From assembly GCA_021324915.1 (NCBI GenBank), contig JAJPIC010000028.1:91122-155121 (forward strand): 64,000 bases of DNA, written 5' to 3'. Positions 24,577 through 32,941 of the stretch are shown here, piece after piece. Position numbers and translations under genes: made by a program. Numbering within the stretch: position 1 is the stretch's first letter; every line of letters starts with the position of its first letter. The notes below the pieces were generated by a model. That model made no database searches. It saw only the letters and a program-made list of their open reading frames with translations, and was not told the origin of the DNA. This stretch comes from Beijerinckiaceae bacterium. GTDB lineage: Bacteria; Pseudomonadota; Alphaproteobacteria; Rhizobiales; Beijerinckiaceae.

Positions 24577-25422
24577 TCAGCGGAGGAGAAAGTCGCGGAT
24601 CGCCGCAGCAATCTCCGCGGCATGTGTCTCCAGCGCAAAATGTCCTGTGTCGAAGAAGCGGACAATTGCGTCCGGAATATCTCGCTTGAATGCCTCGGCC
24701 CCCGGGGGAAGGAAGAACGGATCGTTCTTGCCCCAGACGGCGAGGAACGGCGGCTTGTGGGTGCGGAAATAGCTCTGGAACGTAGGATAGAGCGCGACGT
24801 TGCTCTTATAGTCGCCGAACAAATCGAGCTGCACGTCGGCCGCGCCGCTGCGGTTCAGATAGAAATTATCCAGTGAATAGCCGTCGGGCGAAACGAGCGT
24901 CGGGTCGGGCACCCCGTGCGTATATTGCCAGATCGTCGCCTCGGGCTCGAGGAAAGCGCGCAATGCTTCGCGATTGGCCTGCGATCCATCCTGCCAATAA
25001 GCGCGGATCGGATTCCAGCCTTCGCTCAATCCCTCCTCATAGGCATTGCCGTTCTGCGAAATGATGGCCGCGATCCGCTCCGGATGCTTCACCGCGAGCC
25101 GGAAGCCGGTCGGCGCGCCATAATCGAAGACGTAAACGGCGAAGCGATCGAATCCGATCACATCGGTGAAGCGATCGATCGCGTCCGCGATCTTCTCGAA
25201 GCTATGGCCGCGGCCCGGCATATCGGAATTGCCGAAACCGGGCAGGTCGGGGGCGACGATATGAAAGCGGTCGGCGAGGCGCGGGATGAGGTCGCGGAAC
25301 ATATGGCCGGCGCTCGGGAAGCCGTGGAGCAGCAGGAGTTTCGGGCCATGTGTCGGGCCGGCCTCGCGATAGAAGATCTTGAAACCGTCTACGTCGGCAG
25401 TCCGGTATTTGATGGCGGTCAT
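24577..25422 (-). CDS. Alpha/beta hydrolase with Asp nucleophile (epoxide hydrolase/dehalogenase type)
   Basis: A 281-residue cytosolic hydrolase. The oxyanion block is LLLHGFPSAGH. The nucleophile elbow reads VYVFDYGAPTG, so residue 100 is aspartate, not serine. GKNDPFF supplies the acid and DTGHFALETH the histidine. Asp nucleophiles belong to epoxide hydrolases, haloalkane and fluoroacetate dehalogenases. The substrate cannot be chosen from sequence alone. The ATG at 25420-25422 follows GGAGAAGGA, and the track of in-frame codons further upstream is Arg-rich and non-conserved. A CGNR regulator is transcribed divergently from the shared 238-bp region. Confidence 0.87.
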   Translation of the reverse strand: MTAIKYRTADVDGFKIFYREAGPTHGPKLLLLHGFPSAGHMFRDLIPRLADRFHIVAPDLPGFGNSDMPGRGHSFEKIADAIDRFTDVIGFDRFAVYVFDYGAPTGFRLAVKHPERIAAIISQNGNAYEEGLSEGWNPIRAYWQDGSQANREALRAFLEPEATIWQYTHGVPDPTLVSPDGYSLDNFYLNRSGAADVQLDLFGDYKSNVALYPTFQSYFRTHKPPFLAVWGKNDPFFLPPGAEAFKRDIPDAIVRFFDTGHFALETHAAEIAAAIRDFLLR

Positions 25423-25522
25423 GGTGGATTTCCTTCTCCGGTGGGGCCTTGGGATCTGTTTGGACTCACGAGCTGCTGCCGGCTTACGGCGACCGTCTCG
25501 CTCATCCTGTCCCTCGGACGGC

Positions 25523-25554
25523 ATAACCTTATTAATGTGATCTAGACGGTTATT
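25523..25554. promoter_or_regulatory. Inverted repeat ATAACC-N20-GGTTAT between hydrolase and CGNR genes
   Basis: ATAACC (25523-25528) and GGTTAT (25549-25554) are exact inverted copies, 20 bases apart, in the AT-rich part of the divergent promoter region. This is a candidate operator for the neighbouring CGNR regulator. Arm length is only 6, so chance occurrence is possible. Confidence 0.3.
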
Positions 25555-25660
25555 CTGGGCCGAGTAACTTGTCAAGGCGCTATAGAGAGGTTAGCTCATT
25601 GGAGCGCAAATCTCCCCCTGCCCAAAGCTGCCGCAAGCGATCGGGCACGCAAGAGGACCC

Positions 25661-26287
25661 ATGATGACCCGCTCGCCTGCGATCTTTGTCGGCGACGCAC
25701 CCGGCTTGGATTTTCTGAATTCAGTCGCGACGCCGGTCGATACCCCTATCGATTGGATCAGCGACGGAGAGGGCTTGCTGAACTGGCTGGAACAAGCGCG
25801 GCTTGTGCCCGTCTCAGTGCTCGAAACGATTCGAGTGGAGGCGCTTCCGCGTGAACTCGACGAGGCCGCAGATCAAGCAAGACGTCTGCGCGAATGGTTC
25901 AGAGGTTTCGTGCAAAAGCACAGGGGCCGCCCCTTGGGGAAGGAAAGCCTGGCAGAACTCGAGCCGTTGAATCGCTTGCTCGGCCGCGACGAGGCGTTCC
26001 GCCGGATCGTGCCGCGGGAGCACGAAGGTTTGCCGTTCGAACTCCAATTCGAGCGGAGATGGCGTTCGCCCGAGGCGCTTCTCCTTCCGATCGGCGAAGC
26101 GCTGGCCGAGTTCGTTTGCACCGAGGATTTTTCGAATGTGAAGGCTTGTGAGGGGCCCGTGTGCACGCTGCTTTTTGCCGATCATACGCGCGGCCATGTG
26201 CGGCGCTGGTGCAGCATGGCTCTCTGCGGAAACCGGGCGAAGCAAGCGGCCCATCGCCGGCGGCTCAAGGCTCATCGACACCAATAG
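25661..26287 (+). CDS. CGNR zinc finger / ABATE domain regulator
   Basis: A 208-residue protein. An N-terminal ABATE domain begins GDAPGLDFLNSVATPV, and the C-terminal CGNR zinc finger has four cysteines in the order C-x4-C-x15-C-x4-C (CEGPVCTLLFAD...RRWCSMALCGNR), followed by the basic AKQAAHRRR tail. Such proteins are considered transcription regulators, with the zinc finger binding DNA. The ATG ATG start is preceded by AGAGGA. Its divergent pairing with the Asp-nucleophile hydrolase suggests local control of that gene, which is inference from arrangement. Confidence 0.88.
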   Translation: MMTRSPAIFVGDAPGLDFLNSVATPVDTPIDWISDGEGLLNWLEQARLVPVSVLETIRVEALPRELDEAADQARRLREWFRGFVQKHRGRPLGKESLAELEPLNRLLGRDEAFRRIVPREHEGLPFELQFERRWRSPEALLLPIGEALAEFVCTEDFSNVKACEGPVCTLLFADHTRGHVRRWCSMALCGNRAKQAAHRRRLKAHRHQ

Positions 26288-26299
26288 CCTGGCTTGCAG

Positions 26300-26770
26300 C
26301 TAACCCTTCAGCCGGATCACCACATCGACGCGGTCGATCCGCGTGCCCTTGGGCGGCTCTGGCAGGCGGCTCATGTCGATTTCGACCTGCGGAATGTCGA
26401 TCAGCGTATTGCTGCTCTCGATCAGGAAATGCGCGTGCTGCGACACGTTCGTATCGAAATAGGCTTTTGACCCGTCGACCGCGATTTCGCGCAGAAGGCC
26501 CGCTTCGGTGAACTGATGCAAGCAATTATAGATTGTCGCGAGCGAGACGGGCACGCGCGAGGCTTGTGCCTCTTCGAGCAACTTTTCGGCGCTCACATGC
26601 CGGTCGCCCTTGCTGAACAAAAGCCAGCCGAGTGCGACGCGCTGTCGCGTGGGCCTCAGCCCAGCGGAGCGCAATTTCGCACGCAAGTCGTGGACCGGAC
26701 AGCCGACAGGCGCGCTGCCTGGCGCCGGCCTTTGGATCGACCCGCCCTGGTTTGCCTTCGGTTCGTTCAT
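26300..26770 (-). CDS. irr: Fur-family iron response regulator Irr
   Basis: A 156-residue metalloregulator. The winged-helix half contains GLRPTRQRVALGWLLF and VSLATIYNCLHQF. The sensing half has SKAYFDTNVSQHAHFLIE, with an HAH in place of the HHH of Bradyrhizobium Irr. The N-terminus carries GCPVHD (C24-P25), the Cys-Pro heme regulatory motif, although the usual tryptophan between P and H is valine. Irr represses or activates iron and heme genes when heme is scarce. The ATG at 26768-26770 follows AAGGGAG. Longer frames upstream are Arg-rich shadows. It lies upstream of and divergent from fabA, a conserved rhizobial arrangement. Confidence 0.92.
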   Translation of the reverse strand: MNEPKANQGGSIQRPAPGSAPVGCPVHDLRAKLRSAGLRPTRQRVALGWLLFSKGDRHVSAEKLLEEAQASRVPVSLATIYNCLHQFTEAGLLREIAVDGSKAYFDTNVSQHAHFLIESSNTLIDIPQVEIDMSRLPEPPKGTRIDRVDVVIRLKG

Positions 26771-27164
26771 TGGCTCCCTTAACCGCCGCCGTCTCCTCTC
26801 GAAAGATACGACAAGTTCACGTCCTGACAAGGGCTTTGCCCGGTATGGCCACAGACCGCGGGCGCCGGCCTCACAGGCCCGAGTCGGGCTGAGAAGCGCC
26901 GGTGCGCAGCTCATCCGGAGGACGTTCGCTGTTGCTGCAGCGCAACCGAGCCTAACGCGCAGCTTCCCCTTGCGAGGCGCGCCGCGATCCATATCTTGGC
27001 GTCCGGAGCAGGCGGGAGCAGCGGCGTTGGATTGAGCAGGGAATTCGATGCGGTACTGAGTTTCGGGCCGCTTCCTCGCTGCTGCGGCCTATGTTAGAAG
27101 CCGCGAACTTCGCTCCGCGTCGCTGCGCCGCCTTCGGGGCGAGCACAAAGAAAGAGAAAGCGCG
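26771..27164. other. Intergenic region between irr and fabA
   Basis: 394 bp with divergent promoters. Towards irr, a sigma-70-like promoter is visible on the minus strand (see 26803-26830). Near fabA, GTTAGAAGCCGCGAACTTC at 27092-27110 contains a short GAAG/CTTC inverted repeat that faintly resembles an Irr box, but the match is too weak to call. No small gene was found. Confidence 0.4.
26803..26830 (-). promoter_or_regulatory. Sigma-70-like promoter of irr
   Basis: On the minus strand TTGTCA (from 26825-26830) and TATCTT (from 26803-26808) are separated by 16 bases. The -10 element lies about 33 bases upstream of the irr start. The spacing is slightly short, and TTGTCA differs from consensus TTGACA at one base. 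Confidence 0.45.
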
Positions 27165-27680
27165 ATGGAGCGACGCTCCTGTTACGATTATGAAGATCTG
27201 ATTGCTTGCGGGCGTGGCGACCTGTTCGGGCCCGGCAATGCGCAATTGCCGCTGCCGCCTTTGCTGATGTTCGACAAGATCGCCGATATTTCGGAACAAG
27301 GGGGTGCCAACGGCAAGGGCACGATCCGCGCCGAATTCGCGATCAAATCCGACCATTGGTTCTTCGGCTGCCATTTCAAAGGCGATCCGGTGATGCCCGG
27401 CTGTCTGGGCCTTGATGCGCTCTGGCAATTATTGGGCTTTTATCTCGGCTGGCTCGGCCTGCCGGGACGCGGTCGGGCGCTCGGCGTCGGCGAGGTGAAA
27501 TTTGCCGAGCAGGTTCTCCCGACGGTCAAAAGAATCATCTATGGGGTCGACCTCAAACGCGTCTTCAACGCCAAATTGGTGCTCGGCATTGCCGACGGCT
27601 GGCTCGAAGCCGACGGGCGCCGGATCTACGAAGCCACAGATCTCAAAGTCGGCCTGTTCAAAGCCGCCGTGCCGGCCTGA
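27165..27680 (+). CDS. fabA: 3-hydroxydecanoyl-ACP dehydratase/isomerase
   Basis: A 171-residue FabA. The catalytic histidine lies in [20 protein letters not shown] and the aspartate in [11 protein letters not shown], both standard for FabA. It dehydrates 3-hydroxyacyl-ACP and isomerises trans-2 to cis-3-decenoyl-ACP, the branch to unsaturated fatty acids, acting with FabB. The ATG at 27165 follows GAAAGCG. fabB starts 49 bp downstream and fabI follows, so the three form the unsaturated fatty acid operon, placed divergent from irr as in other Rhizobiales. Confidence 0.96.
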   Translation: MERRSCYDYEDLIACGRGDLFGPGNAQLPLPPLLMFDKIADISEQGGANGKGTIRAEFAIKSDHWFFGCHFKGDPVMPGCLGLDALWQLLGFYLGWLGLPGRGRALGVGEVKFAEQVLPTVKRIIYGVDLKRVFNAKLVLGIADGWLEADGRRIYEATDLKVGLFKAAVPA

Positions 27681-27729
27681 ATATCGCGGCCGAGAATATC
27701 ATGACCCTGGCCGTAAGCAGGAGATAGGG

Positions 27730-28947
27730 ATGAGACGTGTCGTCGTCACCGGAATGGGCATCGTTTCGGCGATCGGGAACAATACGCAAGAGGTTCTCGC
27801 ATCTTTGCGAGAGGCGAAATCCGGCATCGTCAAGGCCGAGAAATATGCCGAGCTCGGATTTCGCAGCCATGTCCACGGCGCGCCGACCCTCGACCCGGAA
27901 AATATGATCGACCGCCGCGCCATGCGATTCCATGCGGCCGGCACGGCCTGGAACCATGTCGCGATGGATCAGGCCATCCAGGATGCCGGCCTTTCGCCGG
28001 CCGAAGTCTCGCACGAAAGGACCGGGCTCATCATGGGTTCGGGGGGACCGTCCGTGCGCACGCTCGTCGAGTCCGCCGACCTCGCACGCACCAAAGGCCC
28101 GAAGAAAGTCGGTCCCTTCGCGGTCCCGAAAGCCATGTCCTCGACCGCTTCGGCGACCCTCGCCACCTGGTTCAAGATCAAGGGCGTGAACTATTCGATC
28201 TCTTCCGCCTGCGCGACGTCCAATCATTGTATCGGCAATGCTTACGAAATGATTCAATACGGCAAGCAGGACGTCATGTTTGCAGGCGGCTGCGAGGAGC
28301 TCGACTGGACTCTCTCCGTCCTTTTCGATGCGATGGGCGCGCTCTCTTCCTCGTACAACGACAGGCCGGCCGTCGCTTCGCGCGCCTATGACAAGAACCG
28401 CGACGGCTTCGTCATTTCGGGCGGCGCCGGCGTCGTGGTCCTCGAAGAATTGCAGCATGCCAAGGCGCGCGGCGCCAAAATCTATGGTGAAGTGGCGGGC
28501 TATGGCGTCACCTCCGACGGCTACGACATGGTGCAGCCGTCGGGCGAAGGCGCGGTGCGCTGCATGAACATGGCGCTTGAGAACGCGAAGGCGCCGATCG
28601 ATTACATCAATCCGCACGCGACCTCGACTTCAGTCGGCGATTTGCGCGAAATCGAGGCGATCCGCGCCGTCTTCGGCGACCGGGCGCCGCCGATTTCGGC
28701 GACGAAATCGCTGACCGGTCATTCGCTCGGCGCAACCGGCGTCCAGGAAGTGATCTATTGTCTGCTCATGATGCAGAGCGGCTTCATCTGCGAAAGCGCC
28801 AATATCGAAGAGCTCGATCCGGCTTTTGCCGATCTGGATATCGTCCGCAAGCGCCGCGACGACGTGCAATTGCGCGCCGTTCTGTCCAATTCCTTTGGGT
28901 TCGGCGGCACCAATGCCTCGCTCGTCCTGAAGCACCTCGATGCCTGA
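27730..28947 (+). CDS. fabB: 3-oxoacyl-ACP synthase I
   Basis: A 405-residue condensing enzyme. It starts [20 protein letters not shown], has the active-site cysteine in [14 protein letters not shown], and two histidines in [11 protein letters not shown] and [12 protein letters not shown], giving a complete C-H-H triad. FabB elongates cis-3-decenoyl-ACP made by FabA. The ATG at 27730 has AGATAGGG upstream. The open frame extends upstream into fabA, but those codons are out of the fabA frame. The gene overlaps the fabI start by 8 bases. Confidence 0.96.
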   Translation: MRRVVVTGMGIVSAIGNNTQEVLASLREAKSGIVKAEKYAELGFRSHVHGAPTLDPENMIDRRAMRFHAAGTAWNHVAMDQAIQDAGLSPAEVSHERTGLIMGSGGPSVRTLVESADLARTKGPKKVGPFAVPKAMSSTASATLATWFKIKGVNYSISSACATSNHCIGNAYEMIQYGKQDVMFAGGCEELDWTLSVLFDAMGALSSSYNDRPAVASRAYDKNRDGFVISGGAGVVVLEELQHAKARGAKIYGEVAGYGVTSDGYDMVQPSGEGAVRCMNMALENAKAPIDYINPHATSTSVGDLREIEAIRAVFGDRAPPISATKSLTGHSLGATGVQEVIYCLLMMQSGFICESANIEELDPAFADLDIVRKRRDDVQLRAVLSNSFGFGGTNASLVLKHLDA

Positions 28948-29773
28948 GGAGGGCCAGGGCGCCCTGATGAAGGGCAAGCGCGGGCTCGTCATGGGCGTCG
29001 CGAATGATCATTCGATCGCTTGGGGCATCGCGCATGCGCTGCATCGAGCGGGCGCCGAGCTCGCTTTCAGCTATCAGACGCCGGCGCTCGGAAAACGGGT
29101 CAAGCCGCTCGCCCAGACATTAGGCTCTTCTCTCGTCCTTCCATGCGACGTCGAAAATCTCGCCGAGCTCGACGCATTGTTTGCCGCGCTCGAGCGGGCC
29201 TGGGGATCGCTCGACTTCGCCGTCCATTGCATCGCCTATTCGGACCGCGCCGAGCTGCGCGGCCGCTACGCCGATACGACGCGCGAGAATTTCCAGCGCA
29301 CTCTGTTGATTTCGGCGTTCTCCTTCACCGAAATGGCCAAACGTGCCGCTGCTTTGATGCCGAACGGCGGCTCGCTCCTGACCCTCACCTTCGCCGGCGC
29401 CACGCGGGTGATGCCGAACTATAATGTGATGGGAATAGCCAAGGCCGCTCTCGAGGCGAGCGTGCGCTACCTCGCCGCCGATTTCGGCGCGCAAGCGGTC
29501 CGCGTCAATGCGATTTCCGCCGGACCCGTGCGCACTCTCGCCGGCGCCGGAATCGCCGATGCGCGCGCAATGTTCAATTTCCAGAGCGCGCATGCGCCCC
29601 TGCGCCGTCCCCTCACCATCGCCGAGATCGGCCATGCGGCACTTTATCTTCTCTCGGATCTCTCGGCCTGCGTGAGCGGGGAGATCCACCATGTCGATTG
29701 CGGCTATAATATCATGTCCATGCCGCGGCCGGAGCGATTGAAGGAGATCGCGCCGGACGATGAAAATATCTAA
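28940..29773 (+). CDS. fabI: Enoyl-ACP reductase (NADH)
   Basis: A 277-residue SDR-fold reductase for the last step of each fatty acid elongation. The cofactor loop has [13 protein letters not shown], and the catalytic Y161 and K168 lie in [13 protein letters not shown]. The residue ten positions before the catalytic tyrosine, tyrosine in E. coli FabI (Y146), is phenylalanine here (F151). The start ATG overlaps the fabB stop (ATGCCTGA), so the two are translationally coupled. The N-terminal extension of nine residues before [11 protein letters not shown] could be shorter, from an ATG at 28967. Confidence 0.95.
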   Translation: MPEEGQGALMKGKRGLVMGVANDHSIAWGIAHALHRAGAELAFSYQTPALGKRVKPLAQTLGSSLVLPCDVENLAELDALFAALERAWGSLDFAVHCIAYSDRAELRGRYADTTRENFQRTLLISAFSFTEMAKRAAALMPNGGSLLTLTFAGATRVMPNYNVMGIAKAALEASVRYLAADFGAQAVRVNAISAGPVRTLAGAGIADARAMFNFQSAHAPLRRPLTIAEIGHAALYLLSDLSACVSGEIHHVDCGYNIMSMPRPERLKEIAPDDENI

Positions 29774-29778
29774 AGAGC

Positions 29779-30405
29779 ATGCGCCTCTATTCGGAGAATT
29801 ATTCCCCCTTCTCCGCGCCGGTGCGGATTGCGATCTATGCCAAGGCGCTCGACATCGAGATCGTCGCGCCACCGGGAGGATTGCGATCGGCGCAATATCA
29901 TACGATCAATCCGCTCGGCACTATACCCTGCCTCATGCTCGACGACGGCACGCGGCTGCCGGAATCTTCGGCCATAATGGAATATCTCGAAGAGAAATTT
30001 CCTCAGCCGGCTCTGCTTCCCATGAGCCCTGAGGCGCGCGCGCAGGTGCGCCTGCTGCAGCGCATCGGCGAATTGCACATAACGACCCAGACGGTCGAAT
30101 TGGCGCGCCTGCCGGACGCAGACGCGCCCGACGAGCGCGCCGCGGATCGACTGACGAAAATCGTCCGCGGCCTCGCCACGCTGCAACACATTCTCTCCGG
30201 CGATGAATTCGCCGTGGGTTCGCAGCTCACCCTGGCGGATTGCCAATTGGCGCCGGCCCTCTTCAGGGTGCCGCGCGCAATCGGCGCTTTCATGGACCGC
30301 GATTTGATCGGCGCCTATCCGAGAGTTGCCCGCTATATCGAGACGAGCCGGCGCCATCAGGCGGTTGCCCGCGTGCTCGAGGAAATGAGCGCCGCCCTGG
30401 TCTGA
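29779..30405 (+). CDS. Glutathione S-transferase family protein
   Basis: A 208-residue protein with an N-terminal thioredoxin-fold domain (MRLYSENYSPFSAPVRIAI, then NPLGTIPCLMLDDG and the ESSAIMEYLEEKFP glutathione-binding motif) and a helical C-terminal domain (GSQLTLADCQLAPALF). The N-capping and hydrophobic staple motif S-x-x-D is present as TLADCQ. The start is ATG at 29779, five bases after the fabI stop, so the gene ends the fabA-B-I transcript. The reaction and substrate cannot be told. It is not a recognised fatty-acid enzyme. Confidence 0.88.
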   Translation: MRLYSENYSPFSAPVRIAIYAKALDIEIVAPPGGLRSAQYHTINPLGTIPCLMLDDGTRLPESSAIMEYLEEKFPQPALLPMSPEARAQVRLLQRIGELHITTQTVELARLPDADAPDERAADRLTKIVRGLATLQHILSGDEFAVGSQLTLADCQLAPALFRVPRAIGAFMDRDLIGAYPRVARYIETSRRHQAVARVLEEMSAALV

Positions 30406-30610
30406 GGCCGAGGAACTCGAGAGCCGACTCACGAATTCTTGTGACCAGCGGTCCTTGAACGGCACCGTTGCGACGTTAGGTCAAAAAAGCCGCAGGCGTG
30501 GCCTGGCGGTCATACCGCGGCCGCAAGTTTTCTCTTACTACTAGGAGAGAACGCGATTCTCGCGGCCCGAGGGACCCAAGTTGGCGCCGAATTTCAGCAC
30601 GAGTGAGCTC

Positions 30611-31333
30611 ATGCGTCCGATCACCCGCCGTACGATGTTGACCGGGGCTTCCGCCGCCGGTCTGTCACTGGCCCTCGCGGGCTGCGTCACCACCCAGCCG
30701 AGCCCCGTCGTCGAGGCGGACGCCGGCCCGCCCACCGAGCCACTGAGCCGCAGCGCGGAAGCGGATTATACCGGCATGTATGGGCCGGTGAACGACACCT
30801 TTCCGATTCCCGCCGTGAAGCTCTCCGAGCTCAATCAGGCGTTCCTGCGCAGGGAAGTCGCCTATCAGACGAACGAGCCGGTCGGGACGATCGTCGTCGA
30901 TCCGCAGCACCATTATCTCTATCACGTGCGGCCGGGCGGTCGCGCCATGCGCTATGGGGTCGGAGTCGGGCGCGAGGGCTTCGCCTGGTCGGGCATTGCC
31001 ACCATTCACGACAAGCAGGAATGGCCCGATTGGTATCCGCCGCCCGAAATGTTCGCCCGCCAGCCGGATATCAAGAAATATATGAGCGACCTGCAGAGCG
31101 GGCAGGGGATGCCCGGCGGGCCGCAGAATCCGCTCGGTGCGCGCGCCATGTATCTCTGGGAGAACAACAAGGATACGCTTTATCGCATCCACGGCACGAA
31201 TGAGCCCTGGACGATCGGCACCAGCGTGTCCTCCGGCTGCATCCGGATGATCAATCAGGACGTGATCGATCTTTATAATCAGACATCCGTGGGCACCAAA
31301 GTCGTAGTCTTGGGCCCCGGCGTGGTCGGCTGA
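30611..31333 (+). CDS. L,D-transpeptidase lipoprotein (ErfK/YbiS type)
   Basis: A 240-residue periplasmic enzyme. The N-terminus RRTMLTGASAAGLSLALAGC has a twin-arginine-like start and a lipobox LAGC at C25, so it is probably a lipoprotein. The YkuD domain has IVVDPQHHYLYHV, and the catalytic box HGTNEPW...SVSSGCIRM with C210. It should make 3-3 peptidoglycan cross-links or attach lipoproteins to peptidoglycan. The ATG at 30611 places the signal correctly. A TTG at 30581 would add ten residues. A short stem and a tiny ORF follow the stop. Confidence 0.9.
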   Translation: MRPITRRTMLTGASAAGLSLALAGCVTTQPSPVVEADAGPPTEPLSRSAEADYTGMYGPVNDTFPIPAVKLSELNQAFLRREVAYQTNEPVGTIVVDPQHHYLYHVRPGGRAMRYGVGVGREGFAWSGIATIHDKQEWPDWYPPPEMFARQPDIKKYMSDLQSGQGMPGGPQNPLGARAMYLWENNKDTLYRIHGTNEPWTIGTSVSSGCIRMINQDVIDLYNQTSVGTKVVVLGPGVVG

Positions 31334-31351
31334 TCCCTCCTTGGCAGCGCC

Positions 31352-31376
31352 GGCGGGCTGCGATAAAAAGCCCGCC
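31352..31376 (+). terminator. Stem-loop after the L,D-transpeptidase gene
   Basis: GGCGGGCT (31352-31359) pairs with AGCCCGCC (31369-31376), an 8-bp perfect stem with a 9-nt A-rich loop. No T-tract follows, so termination, if any, would be inefficient. The hairpin stands 13 bases before the extended Shine-Dalgarno at 31390. Confidence 0.45.
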
Positions 31377-31389
31377 ATCGTCAACAACC

Positions 31390-31459
31390 GAAAGGAGGTG
31401 ATCCAGTGTCTCAATGTCTGAAAGCCGCTGGACTCTCCGCCCTTGCGGGGCATCTCTAA
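31390..31459 (+). CDS. Mini-ORF of 17 residues behind an extended Shine-Dalgarno
   Basis: GAAAGGAGGTGATCCAG at 31390-31406 is the exact complement of 17 bases near the 3' end of 16S rRNA. Seven bases after AGGAGG stands a GTG at 31406-31408 that opens a 17-codon frame, MSQCLKAAGLSALAGHL, ending in TAA at 31457-31459. Two GC stems follow at 31460 and 31480. Such complementarity is far beyond a normal ribosome binding site. It is a leader peptide, a translated small protein or a ribosome-sequestering element. Which one cannot be decided here. The lytic transglycosylase gene begins 120 bp downstream. Confidence 0.55.
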
Positions 31460-31502
31460 GTCGGCGGCGCCGACATTGCGGAGCCGCGCGGCTCCGAGCT
31501 TT
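31460..31502 (+). terminator. Two GC stem-loops after the mini-ORF
   Basis: GTCGGCG/CGCCGAC (31460-31474) is a near-perfect palindrome that begins on the base after the TAA. GGAGCCGCGCGGCTCC (31480-31495) is a perfect 16-base palindrome, followed by GAGCTTTTG. The second has a modest T-run and could be an intrinsic terminator or attenuator ahead of the transglycosylase gene at 31580. Confidence 0.45.
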
Positions 31503-31579
31503 TGCTTCCCTCGGGCGCGACAAATTCATGCCGAGCGCCTGCCCTGGAACAGCCGCGATCGCCACGGTAGAATCGGCGC

Positions 31580-32770
31580 ATGAGGCGATTCTCCTTCGGC
31601 CTGGTCGGCCTTCTTGCGGCGGCGATCACGGCAAGCCCGGCGCGTGCCGATTTCCAATCCTGTCTCGGCGAATTGCGCGCGGCAGCGCAAGCAAACGGCG
31701 TCTCGCCCGCCGTCGCTGAAGCGGCGACGCGCGATCTCACGTTCAATCCGGATGTCCTCACTTACGAGCGAGAGCAGCCGGAATTCGTGACGCCGATCTG
31801 GGACTATATTGCGGGCCTCGTCGACGATGAGCGGATCGCCGATGGACAAGCAGCCATGCAGCGCTGGGGCCATTGGCTGGCGGTGGCCGAGCACAGATAT
31901 GGCGTACCCGCTTCGGTGATTGCAGCGGTCTGGGGGGTGGAATCCAATTTCGGCAAGAACTTCGGCACGCGCCCCGTTCTTCAATCGCTCGCCAGTCTTG
32001 CCTGTTCGGCGAGCCGGCGGCCATCCTATTACCGGCGCGAATTCCTTGCCGCGATGCAGATCGTAGGCGAGGGCGGCGCCAATCCGTCGAACTTCGTAGG
32101 CTCCTGGGCAGGCGCCTTCGGCCACACCCAATTCATGCCTTCGACTTTTCTGCGCCTTGGGGTCGATCTCGACGGCGACGGTAATCGCGACGTCATTAAT
32201 TCGGTGCCCGATGCGCTCGGCTCGACCGCCAATTATCTGCATAAGAGCGGCTGGATTGCCGGCCTGCCATGGGGCTTCGAGGTGAAGCTCCCGGCAAATT
32301 ACGACGGACCCTCCGGGCGGCGCGACAAGCGGCCCGAATCTTTTTGGGCGGCGCAAGGCATCGCGCATATCGACGGCTCGCCTCTGTCTGGAAGCACCAA
32401 AGTCGGCTTGCTTCTGCCGGCCGGCCCCCGCGGACCAGCCTTTCTCGTGACGCGCAACTTCGATGCGATCTATTCCTACAATGCAGCCGAGTCCTATGCG
32501 CTCGCGATTGCGCTTCTCTCCGACCGGCTGCGCGGCCGCGGCCCGATCGTCACGCCGTGGCCGACGAACGATCCAGGACTCTCGCGTGCCGGCCGGCGTG
32601 AAGTGCAGACGCTGCTGATCCGGCGCGGCTATGATCTCGACGGCAAGATCGACGGCGTGCTCGGCAAAAAGACGCAAGCGGCAATCGCCGATTTTCAAGC
32701 CAAGGTCGGTCTCAAGCCGGACGGACGCGCGAGTCTTTCGGTTCTGACGGCGCTGCGCGGGCGCCAATAG
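31580..32770 (+). CDS. MltB-type lytic murein transglycosylase with peptidoglycan-binding domain
   Basis: A 396-residue exported enzyme. Signal peptide MRRFSFGLVGLLAAAITASPARA. The catalytic domain carries E121 in VWGVESNFGKNFG, the classic MltB motif, followed by FVGSWAGAFGHTQFMPSTF and an acidic loop DLDGDGNRDV. A PG_binding_1 domain fills about 335-395 (VQTLLIRRGYDLDGKIDGVLGKKTQAAI). It cleaves the MurNAc-GlcNAc bond to 1,6-anhydro products. The start is ATG at 31580. It follows an L,D-transpeptidase and the mini-ORF on the same strand. Confidence 0.93.
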   Translation: MRRFSFGLVGLLAAAITASPARADFQSCLGELRAAAQANGVSPAVAEAATRDLTFNPDVLTYEREQPEFVTPIWDYIAGLVDDERIADGQAAMQRWGHWLAVAEHRYGVPASVIAAVWGVESNFGKNFGTRPVLQSLASLACSASRRPSYYRREFLAAMQIVGEGGANPSNFVGSWAGAFGHTQFMPSTFLRLGVDLDGDGNRDVINSVPDALGSTANYLHKSGWIAGLPWGFEVKLPANYDGPSGRRDKRPESFWAAQGIAHIDGSPLSGSTKVGLLLPAGPRGPAFLVTRNFDAIYSYNAAESYALAIALLSDRLRGRGPIVTPWPTNDPGLSRAGRREVQTLLIRRGYDLDGKIDGVLGKKTQAAIADFQAKVGLKPDGRASLSVLTALRGRQ

Positions 32771-32941
32771 GCGTACTCATCGGTCTCGCCGCGATCTCGT
32801 ATTTTTGATTGCGCGAGCCCAAACAAACTGCTTTGCAAAACGAATTGGATTCAACGCACGAAATTTTCCATCGCGCGCAGGAACATTGCTCACCGCGAAT
32901 TGACTCGCGTCGCGAGTCGATTGGCTTAATTTCTCGACCCG

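Noticed and set aside
27092..27110. Irr (ICE) box before fabA
   Set aside because: The TTAGAA...TTC pattern is too weak to separate from chance in this GC context.
31386..31410. 16S rRNA gene remnant
   Set aside because: The match to 16S stops at 17 bases and does not extend into rRNA on either side, while it has correct spacing to a start codon.
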